A stretch of DNA of 64,000 bases from contig DRFO01000017.1 in NCBI GenBank assembly GCA_011050525.1, positions 62,001 through 126,000 on the forward strand. Direction: 5' to 3'. This stretch comes from Halopseudomonas xinjiangensis (GTDB taxonomy: Bacteria; Pseudomonadota; Gammaproteobacteria; Pseudomonadales; Pseudomonadaceae). Shown in pieces: positions 20,436 to 29,554 of this stretch (its first letter is position 1; each line of letters begins with the position of its first letter). The position numbers were made by a program, and so were the translations under genes. A model generated the notes under the pieces. The model made no database searches. It was not told the origin of the DNA and saw only the letters and a list, made by a program, of their open reading frames with translations.

Positions 20436-21212
20436 CTATTTTGTTTCGTTTCGCAAGAAGACCAGTTTCGAGGGGGTCGATTCGGCCTTATCAAAGTAGT
20501 AGCCATCAAGGGTGAAGTCCTTCAAGCCTTCCGGATCCGTTAGACGTTCCTTGATAACGTAGCGGGCCATCAGTCCGCGCGCTTTTTTCGCATAGAAACT
20601 GACTATCTTGTACTGGCCATTTTTCTGGTCCTTGAATACGGTATCGATCACCCTGGCCTTCAATGCCTTTGGCCTGACTGCCCCGAAATATTCCTGGGAA
20701 GCCAGGTTGAGCAGCACGTCGTCCTTCTGCGCGAGCAGATCTTTGTTCAGCCATTCGCTGATCCGGTCACCCCAGAAAGCGTAAAGATCCTTGCCCCGGG
20801 AGTTGGCTAGCCGAGTACCCATCTCCAGTCGGTAGGGCTGTATAAGGTCCAGCGGGCGAAGCAATCCGTACAGACCTGAAAGCATCCGCAGGTGCTGCTG
20901 GGCGAAGTCGAAATCCGCGGCGCTGAAATCCTCAGCCTGTATGCCGGTATACACATCACCCTTGAAGGCCAGCAGCGCCTGTTTGCTGTTGGGCTTGGTG
21001 GCTCTGTTTTCCCAGCTGCCGTAGCGGGCAACGTTGAGACTGGCCAGCTTGTCGGAAATGGACATGAGCTGGGCAATCTCCTGGGGTGACTTTTCCCTCA
21101 GCACATTGATCAGTTCCTCGCTGTGCTCAAGATAACGGGGCAGGGTGTGTTTGCTGGCAACCGACCGGGTTTCATAGTCGAGCGTTTTGGCAGGGGAAAT
21201 GACCATCAGCAT
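20436..21212 (-). CDS. yaaA: Peroxide stress protein YaaA
   Basis: A 258-residue protein of the YaaA/DUF328 family, opening with the hallmark [12 protein letters not shown] and containing the conserved [12 protein letters not shown] and FYAKKARG segments. In E. coli YaaA is induced by OxyR and limits free iron and DNA damage in peroxide stress; structures show a DNA-binding-like fold. No OxyR site was identified here. Single gene, convergent with the aldolase gene. Confidence 0.93.
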   Translation of the reverse strand: MLMVISPAKTLDYETRSVASKHTLPRYLEHSEELINVLREKSPQEIAQLMSISDKLASLNVARYGSWENRATKPNSKQALLAFKGDVYTGIQAEDFSAADFDFAQQHLRMLSGLYGLLRPLDLIQPYRLEMGTRLANSRGKDLYAFWGDRISEWLNKDLLAQKDDVLLNLASQEYFGAVRPKALKARVIDTVFKDQKNGQYKIVSFYAKKARGLMARYVIKERLTDPEGLKDFTLDGYYFDKAESTPSKLVFLRNETK

Positions 21213-21335
21213 GGGAAGCCTCCTTGATAGCTAAGTAGAAGGCATTATGCCGGATGCCGGGAAGCTTGGCTGCGTATGAAACTGATTGAGCGATTCTATC
21301 GCCTGGCTTGGGTGAATTCCGGTGCAGGTTTATCG

Positions 21336-21355
21336 GGCGCCCCGGTGGGGGCGCC
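21336..21355 (-). terminator. Candidate terminator after the PIN-PhoH gene
   Basis: GGCGCCCC (21336-21343) pairs perfectly with GGGGCGCC (21348-21355) around a 4-base loop, 9 bases past the stop of the minus-strand PIN-PhoH gene. The following minus-strand bases (CGATAAACC) lack a T-run, so efficiency is doubtful. Confidence 0.4.
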
Positions 21356-21363
21356 TATTCGGT

Positions 21364-22746
21364 TTAAAGGTGGGTTTCTGCGTACTCGGCCAGCACCGAG
21401 CGCGGTACGCCCTGCAGGTGAATATGTACGCCGTGGGGAAAGTCCTTGAAGCATTCTGTCAGATAGGTCAGCCCGGAGCTGGTGGCGTTCAGGTAGGGCG
21501 TGTCGATCTGGGCCAGGTTACCCAAACACACTACCTTGGACCCCGCGCCAGCGCGGGTAATGATGGTCTTGATCTGGTGGGGGGTGAGGTTCTGGCTCTC
21601 GTCTATCAGGATGAAGCTTTGCTGGAAGCTGCGGCCCCGTATGTAATTCAATGACTTGAACTGCAGCGGTACGCGGTCAAGGATGTAGTCCACGCTTCCG
21701 TGGGTGCACTCGTCATCCATATGCAGCGCTTCGAGATTATCGGTGATTGCGCCCAGCCAGGGCTCCATCTTCTCGGCCTCGGTACCCGGCAGGAAACCGA
21801 TGTCTTCGTCGAGCCCCTGGGTGCTTCGCGTCGCGATGATGCGCCGGTAGGTTTTGCTGACCATGGTCTGCTCTATCGCTGCGGCCAGCGCCAGAATGGT
21901 CTTACCCGATCCGGCAGCCCCGGTCAGGTTGACCAGGTGAATGTCCGGGTCGAGCAGGGCATACATGGCCAGTGCTTGAAAAACATCCCGTGGCCGCAAT
22001 CCCCACGCTTCCTGATGCATCAGCGGTTCCTGGTGCAGGTCGCGCAGCGTCAACTGGCCCCCCTCCATTGATCTGACCCAGCCAATAAATCCCTGTTCGT
22101 CAATGATGAAATCATTGATATGGATTCCCGGCAGGTTCTCGGATAGCTGCACATTATGGACGGTCTGGCCGAGGCGCTGATGGGTCTCTACCTTGCTCAC
22201 CCTGTCCCAGAACGACCCCTCGATCTCGTGATAGCCGCGCGCTAGCAGGGCGATGTCGTCCAGCAACTGATCGGTATGATAGTCCTCGGCGTCAATGCCG
22301 CACGCGCGCGCCTTGAGGCGCATGTTGATGTCCTTGGACACCAGTACGATGCGGTCGTCGGGATGTCGGTGCTGAAGCTGGCACAACTGATTGATTATCT
22401 TGTTGTCGTTGAGGTCGTTGGGTAAGCAGTGGGCGGGGATCGGCGCCTTGTCCATGAGTATCGCCAGGGTACCGTTGGCTGGCAATTTACCGCGCTGGAT
22501 CGGAACGCCTTGTTCTACTTTGTCGGGAGGAGCATCGGAAAGGGTCTGGTCGATCTGGCGGATTGCCTGGCGGCAGTCTGCGGCGGTGCTGGTCTTGCCG
22601 GATTTGAGCTTATCCAGCTCTTCAAGGACGGTCATCGGGATGATGACATGGTGTTCTTCAAAATTCAGCAGTGCGTTGGGATCATGTATCAGGACGTTGG
22701 TATCAAGTACGTAGAAGGAATGTCGGGTTGGTCCGCACGCTTCCAT
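21364..22746 (-). CDS. PIN domain-PhoH-type ATPase fusion (YlaK/PhoH2-like)
   Basis: A 460-residue two-domain protein. The N-terminal PIN nuclease domain (about residues 10-140) carries the acidic residues in VLDTNVLIHD and VSKDINMRLKA. The C-terminal PhoH ATPase (about 235-455) has a Walker A in LTGAAGSGKTILAL and a Walker B region in FILIDESQNL. PhoH2-type proteins are reported to unwind and cut RNA. Gene stands alone on the minus strand downstream of rhlB with a 264-base gap. Confidence 0.88.
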   Translation of the reverse strand: MEACGPTRHSFYVLDTNVLIHDPNALLNFEEHHVIIPMTVLEELDKLKSGKTSTAADCRQAIRQIDQTLSDAPPDKVEQGVPIQRGKLPANGTLAILMDKAPIPAHCLPNDLNDNKIINQLCQLQHRHPDDRIVLVSKDINMRLKARACGIDAEDYHTDQLLDDIALLARGYHEIEGSFWDRVSKVETHQRLGQTVHNVQLSENLPGIHINDFIIDEQGFIGWVRSMEGGQLTLRDLHQEPLMHQEAWGLRPRDVFQALAMYALLDPDIHLVNLTGAAGSGKTILALAAAIEQTMVSKTYRRIIATRSTQGLDEDIGFLPGTEAEKMEPWLGAITDNLEALHMDDECTHGSVDYILDRVPLQFKSLNYIRGRSFQQSFILIDESQNLTPHQIKTIITRAGAGSKVVCLGNLAQIDTPYLNATSSGLTYLTECFKDFPHGVHIHLQGVPRSVLAEYAETHL

Positions 22747-22879
22747 ATGCCATCACCTCGCAAGGCCATATTTACGAGACTGTATCAAATGCCTGGTCTG
22801 CATCTGGCAGTCCGCAGGGCCGATCTCGAAAGCTCGCCGGTATCAGGGGATCACCGAAAAACTCTGGTCGGTTGATTGA

Positions 22880-22909
22880 TGTATAGCCCAAAGCAAATGA
22901 CTTTCACAA
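22880..22909 (-). promoter_or_regulatory. Candidate promoter for the PIN-PhoH gene
   Basis: On the minus strand, TTGTGA (22909-22904), an 18-base spacer and TATACA (22885-22880) lie about 134 bases before the start codon. The rest of the 22747-23010 gap shows no gene I can support. Confidence 0.3.
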
Positions 22910-23010
22910 GCGTGTGTCCCCGGAATATGAAATAAACCTGGAAATGGATGAACGGCGATGTTCAGACGGATCAACACCACGTTATATTGTTCGGCCCGGC
23001 GTCTCGCTTG

Positions 23011-24558
23011 TCAGCGTCGGCGCTGCCGGTCCCCTGAGGGCCTGGAGCGCTTGCGACTGGCCGCGGCTGCCGCAGCCTGCTCAGCTTCATTGGCGTCGCT
23101 GGCGGCGCTTTCTTCAGCGCTTTGCTGGCGTGCCGGAAGGGCGCGCAGCAGATGCTCTTCCGGCGGCACGCAGATCAGTTTGTTCCCCAATAGCGCTTCG
23201 ATTGCAGGAATCTGGAAGGCATCGTCCTCACAGGCAAAACTGATTGACGTACCCTTGGCGCCAGCCCGACCGGTGCGGCCGATACGGTGGACGTAATCCT
23301 CAGGATCGTCCGGCAGGGTGTAATTGATGACATGACTGATGCCTTCCACATGAATCCCTCTACCGGCCACGTCGGTTGCCACCAGTACGCGCAGCGAGCC
23401 GTCGCGGAAGCTGTCGAGCGTCCGCACGCGCTTCTGCTGTGGCACGTCACCTGACAACTGGGCGGCGTGGATACCGTCGCGCACCAGGCGTTCCTGAATG
23501 CGTCTGACCTGATCCTTGCGGTTGGCGAAAATCATTACCCGGCGCAAATCCAGTTGCGTGATCAGGTTGTAAAGCAGCTTGTATTTATCGGAGCCAGTAA
23601 CGGCATATGCCTGCTGGGTGACGTTCTCGGAGGCTGCCCGCTCCGGCTCGATCTCGACGATAGCCGGGTCAAGCGTCCACTGCTGGGCGAGGTTCATGAC
23701 GTCATCGCTGAACGTGGCGGAAAAGAGCAGCGTCTGACGGTCACCCTTGCGCGGTGTTTGACGGATGATCTGGCGCACCTGGGGAATGAAACCCATATCG
23801 AGCATGCGGTCGGCTTCATCCAGGATCAATACTTCGATCAAGTCGAGATGCACTTCGCCCCGGTTACAGAAATCCAGCAAACGGCCAGGCGTGGCGACCA
23901 GTATGTCGCAATACCTGTTCTCCAGCTGCCGTGTCTGCTTGTCAAAATCCATGCCACCGACAAAACCCATCACGTTCAGATCGCAATGCTTGGTAAGACC
24001 CTCTGCGTCGTTGGCGATCTGCATGACCAGCTCGCGGGTCGGTGCGATGATCAGGGCCCGGGGCTCACCCATGAAGCGCTCATCCGGAGCGGGCGTTTCC
24101 AGCAATTGGGTGATGGTGGAAATCAGGAAAGCGGCGGTCTTGCCTGTGCCGGTCTGGGCCCTGCCGATGGCATCGTGCCCTTTAAGAGTGTTGCCCAGTA
24201 CCGCAGCCTGAATCGGCGTGCAGTAACTGAAACCCTGCTCGTTGATGGCGCGCATCAGGCTGTCTGGCAACGGGAAGTCGTGGAATCGGGTTTTCCCTTC
24301 GGCCGGCTCGACAACGAAATCGGACAGAGACCAGGGGGCGATCGGCTCCGCTGGTTTTACATCGGCCTGACGCTTTGGTGACTTCTGCCGCGCTTTGGGC
24401 GCACGCCGCCCTTCCTGCTCTGCAGGCCGGGAGGGCGTGGCTTGCCGATTGGCCGCAGAAGAGGACGGCTGTGCTGCCGTAGTAGCCTCTTCCCTGCTGT
24501 TGGATGCAGGCGTATCGCCAGGTTGAAACAGTTTTTTCAGTGCTTTAAGCACGGGCAT
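23011..24558 (-). CDS. rhlB: DEAD-box ATP-dependent RNA helicase RhlB
   Basis: A 515-residue DEAD-box helicase. Visible motifs: Q motif ([12 protein letters not shown]), motif I AQTGTGKT, Ia PTRELVMQ, motif [14 protein letters not shown], motif III SAT, motif [11 protein letters not shown] and motif [14 protein letters not shown]. The core runs from about residue 95 to 455. The first 95 residues are a basic, Ala/Ser/Pro-rich disordered leader, and the tail after 455 is Ala/Glu- then Arg-rich (ending RQRRR), probably RNA-binding. In gammaproteobacteria RhlB works with the RNA degradosome. The RhlB assignment over other DEAD-box helicases rests on overall likeness. Confidence 0.9.
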   Translation of the reverse strand: MPVLKALKKLFQPGDTPASNSREEATTAAQPSSSAANRQATPSRPAEQEGRRAPKARQKSPKRQADVKPAEPIAPWSLSDFVVEPAEGKTRFHDFPLPDSLMRAINEQGFSYCTPIQAAVLGNTLKGHDAIGRAQTGTGKTAAFLISTITQLLETPAPDERFMGEPRALIIAPTRELVMQIANDAEGLTKHCDLNVMGFVGGMDFDKQTRQLENRYCDILVATPGRLLDFCNRGEVHLDLIEVLILDEADRMLDMGFIPQVRQIIRQTPRKGDRQTLLFSATFSDDVMNLAQQWTLDPAIVEIEPERAASENVTQQAYAVTGSDKYKLLYNLITQLDLRRVMIFANRKDQVRRIQERLVRDGIHAAQLSGDVPQQKRVRTLDSFRDGSLRVLVATDVAGRGIHVEGISHVINYTLPDDPEDYVHRIGRTGRAGAKGTSISFACEDDAFQIPAIEALLGNKLICVPPEEHLLRALPARQQSAEESAASDANEAEQAAAAAASRKRSRPSGDRQRRR

Positions 24559-24674
24559 TTTCTCGATCAGGGCAAATTGATAGTCAGCCAGTGTAAAGCA
24601 AGGCCGCCGCTTAGCGAAGCCTTGCTCCGGTTGTTTTTTGACCAGCTGGATTCAACTGCGCCGAAACACGCCGA

Positions 24675-25337
24675 TCAGAGACCCAGGCGCTCCATCAGCC
24701 AGGTCCGGATCTGGGTGATTTCTTCCGGGCACACCTCATGGGCCATCCGGTATTCATGCCAGTGGGTGTCATGACCTGCCTGGTGAAAATAATCGTGGGC
24801 CTCCCGTCCCATGTGCATGGGCAACATGGAGTCGAGCTGGCCATGGGCGAAAAGCAGATCCAGCCGGGGTCCCTCGGCATACTGCTGGAACAGGCTCTCC
24901 AGCGTCGGGCCATAGGTCGACAGGGCCATTACTCCTGCAAGGGGCAGTTGGCTTTCCAGAGCGGCGTGCAATACCACCGCTCCGCCTTGGGAAAATCCGG
25001 CCAGAACGATGCGATTCGCGGACAGACCCTGGTTGAGCTGTTCATCAATCAGTTGGCGCACCATGGCTGCCGATTCGTTCATCTGGTCCTCATCGATCAG
25101 CCGTGCCGGGGACATTCCGAGAATGTCGTACCAACAAGGCATAGGAAGACCATTATTGATAGTCACAGGGCGAGTCGGCGCCTGGGGAAAGATGAATCTT
25201 ACGCCATGTTCCGCAGGCAGACTCAGTGCCTTGACTACCGGGACAAAGTCGAAGCGATCAGCACCGAGGCCATGCAGCCAGATCACGCAGGCATCTGCAT
25301 TGCCCGGTGGATCCATAATCAGTGGGGGGTGGCTCAT
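24675..25337 (-). CDS. Alpha/beta-hydrolase carboxylesterase
   Basis: A 220-residue esterase of the phospholipase/carboxylesterase (acyl-protein thioesterase-like) family. The nucleophile elbow is GFSQGG (about residues 113-118), the Asp is in the FAHGQLDSMLP region and the His in the HEYRMAHEVC region; IWLHGLGAD near residue 20 forms the oxyanion side. Cytosolic, with short-chain ester preference in known members. It lies between rhlB and the EF-P paralogue on the same strand. Confidence 0.88.
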   Translation of the reverse strand: MSHPPLIMDPPGNADACVIWLHGLGADRFDFVPVVKALSLPAEHGVRFIFPQAPTRPVTINNGLPMPCWYDILGMSPARLIDEDQMNESAAMVRQLIDEQLNQGLSANRIVLAGFSQGGAVVLHAALESQLPLAGVMALSTYGPTLESLFQQYAEGPRLDLLFAHGQLDSMLPMHMGREAHDYFHQAGHDTHWHEYRMAHEVCPEEITQIRTWLMERLGL

Positions 25338-25357
25338 GATATTCTCCGTTGAAGGGC

Positions 25358-25924
25358 TCAGGCCCGTGACATGAACTTGCCGGTGTCGGTATGGATGCGT
25401 ACGACCTCACCGGTTTCGAGGTATTCAGGGATCTGAATTTCCAGGCCCGAGGCAAAGCGGGCCGTCTTGGTGCGTGCGCTGGCCGAGGAGCCTTTGATGG
25501 CTGGCGGCGTCTCTTCGATGGGCATTTCCACCACCGCAGGTAGCTCTACACCTACCAGGTTGCCTTCCACAATCAACCCGAAGAGGCCTTGAATGCCTTC
25601 CGATAAATAAGGGATCTGCTCCTCCAGTTGCTCGTCGCCAAGGGTGTATTGGCTGAAATCCTCATTGTCCATGAAGGTGTAGCCGTCGGCGTCCTGGTAG
25701 AGGAACTGCACCGCGCGCTTCTGGAAATCAATCGAAGCCAGAACGTCATCGCCGGTTAGGCTCTGATCGAGTTTCTGCTTGGTCTGTACGTGATTGAAAC
25801 GGACCTTGTACAGGGTGGTACCGCTCCGCGAGGAGGGATTCTTCACGTCTATGGTGGAAACAATATAAGGCTGGCCGTTGATCTGCACGATCTGGCCTTT
25901 CTTCAATTCTGCAGCTCTGGGCAT
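25358..25924 (-). CDS. yeiP: Elongation factor P-like protein (YeiP/EfpL)
   Basis: A 188-residue EF-P paralogue with the KOW-like N-domain and two OB domains. The tip of the N-domain loop reads NPSSRSG with Arg at residue 33, where lysine-type EF-Ps carry a modified Lys and where EarP-type EF-Ps carry a rhamnosylated Arg32. The longer segment EETPPAIKGSSASARTKTA is typical of YeiP and not of EF-P proper. YeiP/EfpL proteins are reported to relieve ribosome stalling at proline-containing motifs. Starts 34 bases before the MscK-type gene's end. Confidence 0.9.
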   Translation of the reverse strand: MPRAAELKKGQIVQINGQPYIVSTIDVKNPSSRSGTTLYKVRFNHVQTKQKLDQSLTGDDVLASIDFQKRAVQFLYQDADGYTFMDNEDFSQYTLGDEQLEEQIPYLSEGIQGLFGLIVEGNLVGVELPAVVEMPIEETPPAIKGSSASARTKTARFASGLEIQIPEYLETGEVVRIHTDTGKFMSRA

Positions 25925-25958
25925 GGCGAAATCCTTGTTCTGACGAGGTGTCCCGTCG

Positions 25959-28900
25959 CTAGTCTAGCTTCCGGGGGTTATCGTCCGGCGCGTTGGCGTC
26001 TGGTTCGGTTGCCCCCGGCGCGGTACTCCCCTGGTCTGGGAAATTGTTCATGGGCTGAGCGTCGGAAGACCGGGCCGATGTGGGTGAAACAGGCTGGTCT
26101 CCATTGAAATGCCTACTGGCGACAAGGCGTTCCAGGCCCTCGGTGTTGCGCAGATTCACATCCAGTTGCCTGAACGCAATCCCTATATTGTGCTGGCGGA
26201 ATTGCTGGTCAATTTCCCGGTTGATTTCATCAATGGCCATGTTGCGGTCCAGCAGCTCACGAACATGTATCCGCAGCTCATGCCCCAATGTGCTTTCGCC
26301 AAAAGACAGAAACAACACCAGTGGTTCGGGATCCTGGAGCACTCGAGGATTGGCCGTGGCAATGTTCATCAGCAGTTCCTTGGCCTTGGCCAGGTCGCTG
26401 CCGTAGGAGATACCTACGCTGATTGTGACCCGCGTGATGGTGTCGTTGAGCGACCAGTTGATCAGTTGTTCGGTAACGAAGGTTTTGTTCGGAACGATAA
26501 TTTCCTTGCGATCAAAATCGGTGATGGTGGTAGCGCGAATGCGTATCCGGTTAACGGTGCCGGACAAGGGCCCGATGGTGACAACGTCGCCAATTCGCAC
26601 GGGGCGCTCAAACAGAATGATCAAGCCTGAGACGAAGTTGGCGAAGATCTCCTGCAGACCAAACCCCAGTCCTACGCCAAGCGCTGCCACCAGCCATTGC
26701 AGCTTGTTCCAGCTCACACCCAGGGCCGACAGGGCATAGAATATTCCCAGGCTGACGATGACGTAGCTCAGCAGCGTGGTTATCGCATAGCTGCTGCCTT
26801 GCCCCAGCTGAATGCGCGACAGCACCATTATTTCCAGCAAGCCGGGCAGGTTGCGACCGAGGGTGAAGGTAAGCGCAATGATGACCAGCGCGCCGAGTAC
26901 ATCGCCGGCGCTGATGGGGGCCATCTGCGGATTCTCTGCAGTGCCGCTGTTGTATTCCCAGAGGCTTACGGACTCCAGGTAGGAGGTTGCGCTAAGCAGA
27001 TCTGCCCAGGTCAGATACACCAGCACGCCAAACAGAACCAGCAAACCCAGCCGGGCCAGACGCAGCGACTGCTGGTTGATCTGCTGGATATCCATCTCGG
27101 GCACCTCGGCGCCTGGCTCTGAATCATGCTGCGCATCCCGTTGAGTAGCCTGACGCTTGGTCAGGGCTCGCTGGTAGGCCAGGCGGCGCCCGGCGACGCC
27201 GAGATACCGCACCACGGTTCCTTCCAGAAGCATCCAGATGGTGATCAGGTACAGGGTGCCGATAAACCGGTCTGCCAGCTTTATCGCTGTGTAATGAAAA
27301 CCCCAGGCAACCAGGCCGGCCAGGATCAGGGGCACGAGGGTCAAGACCAGCGCCGCCATGAGGTGCAGGAATTTGGAGTTGTACAACGGCTTGCTGCGTT
27401 GCATGACCTTGCCGAGCAGATAGGCCAGGACCAGCATGCCGACCAGCATAAACAGACGGCCCAGCACATCTTCGCTGAGCTTTTCCGGGCGTATTTCGGC
27501 CACGGCAATGACTAGCACGAGGGGCAGGACAACCCAGGCAGCGCGGCGGGCCAGGCGATGCAGGCGACCCACCAGCTCAGGCTCCCAGCGGAAATGTCTG
27601 GTTGCGATGCCATGGGGGTCCAGCACCCGGTAGAGCATATGAAGAATGAACCAGGCCAGCGCCATCTGACTCAACCCTTGCCCAAGCTCGGGCATGGCTG
27701 GCTCATCGCCGGTACTTAACAAAAAGCCGATCCCGCTCAGCACCAGCGGCACCGGGACGACCATCAGGGCGGTCAGCAGGAGCGCCCGGGGCGTGTGGCC
27801 GACACTATCGCGGCGGAAATGACCCACGTCCTCATGCAGGCTGCGTAGTTGTTGGCGCAAATGTGGCAAACGCCAGGTATACAGGCCCAACACGATGATC
27901 AGCAACCCGATCCACACTATCTGGCTGCGTAGTGTTTCGTACAGCCTCTGCAACTGGTCCAGAGGTTCGATGTCTTCCCATTGCGCGGCGGCCTGCCTGG
28001 GGAAGCTGGCAAACCATGCGCGATCCAGCGTGCGGTTGCTGGCTACCCAGAACAACTGGTCATCGATGGTCTGTCGCAGGTCGCCGCTCAGCTGTTGCAG
28101 CTGGCGCTGGTTGATCTGCAGGCTTATGCCCAGCGTAAGCAAGGAGTTGATGTTGTTGCCAAGTTGTTCCACCAGGCTGGCCCGGCTGCTGACAACCGTC
28201 TCGAACTCGCCCCGCAGGGCTTGTTGCTGGTCCTCTGGCAAGCGGTTTACCAGTCGTTCCAGATATGCGGGGCGATTGGCCATCTGCTCGCGCAATTGGT
28301 TCAGCTCGAACTGGCGCAGTCTGAGATCGGCGATCTGGTCGGCCAGGGTTGCGTCGTAACGAACCTTGGGCAGCGATTTTTTCTGCTGGTGAAGAATTCT
28401 GGACAACAGCACGCTGCCTTCCAGAACCCCAATTTGCTGCTCCAGAGCACTTTCGATCTGCAGCAGACTATCAATCTGTTGCTTGGTCTGGATAACCATT
28501 CCGGTCAGCTCACCGACCTGAGTGGTGGCGCGCAAGAGTTCTTCGCTGAGTTCCCGGTTCAGGGTGCCCTGTTGGCGAAGCAGGTCATGGTTGCCTGCCT
28601 GTAAAGCCTGGGATGTGGCTTCGCTGACAGTCTGCTCTGATTCGCTGCGACGTTTTTCGTTTATCACGTCCTGGAGAATCTGCGTCTCCACCTCAACGTC
28701 GGCTATCTGTTGGGACAACAGGCTACGCTGCTGGGCGGCGACGTCCTGCAATACCCCGTTTGCAGCGAGCTTCTGGCGCAGCAGGTCGCTGGCTATCTGC
28801 AGGCTTTGCGACTCCGCTTTCAGCATGCTCAGGCGTGCCTGGTTCAGCGCGCTGTCCGATTGTCTTTGCAGGTTGCGGATCTGTTCGTTGATTGCGTGTT

Positions 28901-29399
28901 CACGTTGCTGATTGCTGGATACGCTGGCCTGAGTTCTTTCCGGACGAGTCTGTGCAGCGATCAGCTCGCTGTTGACGGCCGTGAGCTGATTCTGGGCGCC
29001 AAACATGTCGCCGACTTTTTCGCCCAGCAGCCTCTCCAGGTCTTCCAGTTCCTGGCTTGCATACCGGCTGCGAATTTTTTCCGGATCAAGGGTGCCCAAG
29101 CGATCAAGCTGCTGGCGAGCGGTGCGAATATGTTCGGGAGCCTGCGCTATCTGCTCGCGCAGCTCAGCCTGTTCCCGGGCCTGGGCCTGGCTGCGCTGCA
29201 AGAAGGCGAGGGTTTGCTGATAAAGATCTTGAAGGTCACGTTTTTCAATATCCGAGAGCGAGCTGCTTTCCAGTTCGGCGATATTCTCCTGGACGCCCTC
29301 GATCGCGGCATCGATTTCCGGGGCGGCAAATGCCGAACCGGCCAGCAGCAGCTGGCAAGTCAGAAAAACACCGAACAAAAGCTTGATAATACGCGGCAT
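25959..29399 (-). CDS. mscK: Large mechanosensitive channel, MscK/KefA type
   Basis: A 1146-residue member of the large MscS family. A signal peptide is visible (residues 1-25, ending AGSAFA), followed by a long Gln/Glu/Leu-rich periplasmic coiled-coil region (about 26-480), about eleven membrane segments, and a C-terminal MscS pore and beta domain with GLGFGLQEIFANFVSGLIIL and RPVRIGDVVTIG (about 920-960). It releases solutes at hypo-osmotic shock. The start at 29399 is chosen because the signal peptide begins there; the open frame upstream is not family-like. MscK versus MscM-type naming is not certain. Confidence 0.9.
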   Translation of the reverse strand: MPRIIKLLFGVFLTCQLLLAGSAFAAPEIDAAIEGVQENIAELESSSLSDIEKRDLQDLYQQTLAFLQRSQAQAREQAELREQIAQAPEHIRTARQQLDRLGTLDPEKIRSRYASQELEDLERLLGEKVGDMFGAQNQLTAVNSELIAAQTRPERTQASVSSNQQREHAINEQIRNLQRQSDSALNQARLSMLKAESQSLQIASDLLRQKLAANGVLQDVAAQQRSLLSQQIADVEVETQILQDVINEKRRSESEQTVSEATSQALQAGNHDLLRQQGTLNRELSEELLRATTQVGELTGMVIQTKQQIDSLLQIESALEQQIGVLEGSVLLSRILHQQKKSLPKVRYDATLADQIADLRLRQFELNQLREQMANRPAYLERLVNRLPEDQQQALRGEFETVVSSRASLVEQLGNNINSLLTLGISLQINQRQLQQLSGDLRQTIDDQLFWVASNRTLDRAWFASFPRQAAAQWEDIEPLDQLQRLYETLRSQIVWIGLLIIVLGLYTWRLPHLRQQLRSLHEDVGHFRRDSVGHTPRALLLTALMVVPVPLVLSGIGFLLSTGDEPAMPELGQGLSQMALAWFILHMLYRVLDPHGIATRHFRWEPELVGRLHRLARRAAWVVLPLVLVIAVAEIRPEKLSEDVLGRLFMLVGMLVLAYLLGKVMQRSKPLYNSKFLHLMAALVLTLVPLILAGLVAWGFHYTAIKLADRFIGTLYLITIWMLLEGTVVRYLGVAGRRLAYQRALTKRQATQRDAQHDSEPGAEVPEMDIQQINQQSLRLARLGLLVLFGVLVYLTWADLLSATSYLESVSLWEYNSGTAENPQMAPISAGDVLGALVIIALTFTLGRNLPGLLEIMVLSRIQLGQGSSYAITTLLSYVIVSLGIFYALSALGVSWNKLQWLVAALGVGLGFGLQEIFANFVSGLIILFERPVRIGDVVTIGPLSGTVNRIRIRATTITDFDRKEIIVPNKTFVTEQLINWSLNDTITRVTISVGISYGSDLAKAKELLMNIATANPRVLQDPEPLVLFLSFGESTLGHELRIHVRELLDRNMAIDEINREIDQQFRQHNIGIAFRQLDVNLRNTEGLERLVASRHFNGDQPVSPTSARSSDAQPMNNFPDQGSTAPGATEPDANAPDDNPRKLD

Positions 29400-29496
29400 C
29401 AAAGATGTTCCAGTTGGGTAATTTTGCTGGTGCAGGTTAGTCCTGCCGGAGTTGAATAGGAAGATATCAGTGGTAGCGTCAGATTCTGAACGAGAA

Positions 29497-29520
29497 ACAG
29501 GCCACATGAGGGTGGCCTGT
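29497..29520 (-). terminator. Rho-independent terminator of the acyl-CoA dehydrogenase gene
   Basis: ACAGGCCAC and GTGGCCTGT form a perfect 9-bp stem with a 6-base loop (29520-29497 on the minus strand), followed by TTCTCGTT. It lies 35 bases past the stop at 29555 and before the mscK start. Confidence 0.6.
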
Positions 29521-29554
29521 CCGATGCTGCTTCCTGGTTGCGCTCACATACCGA

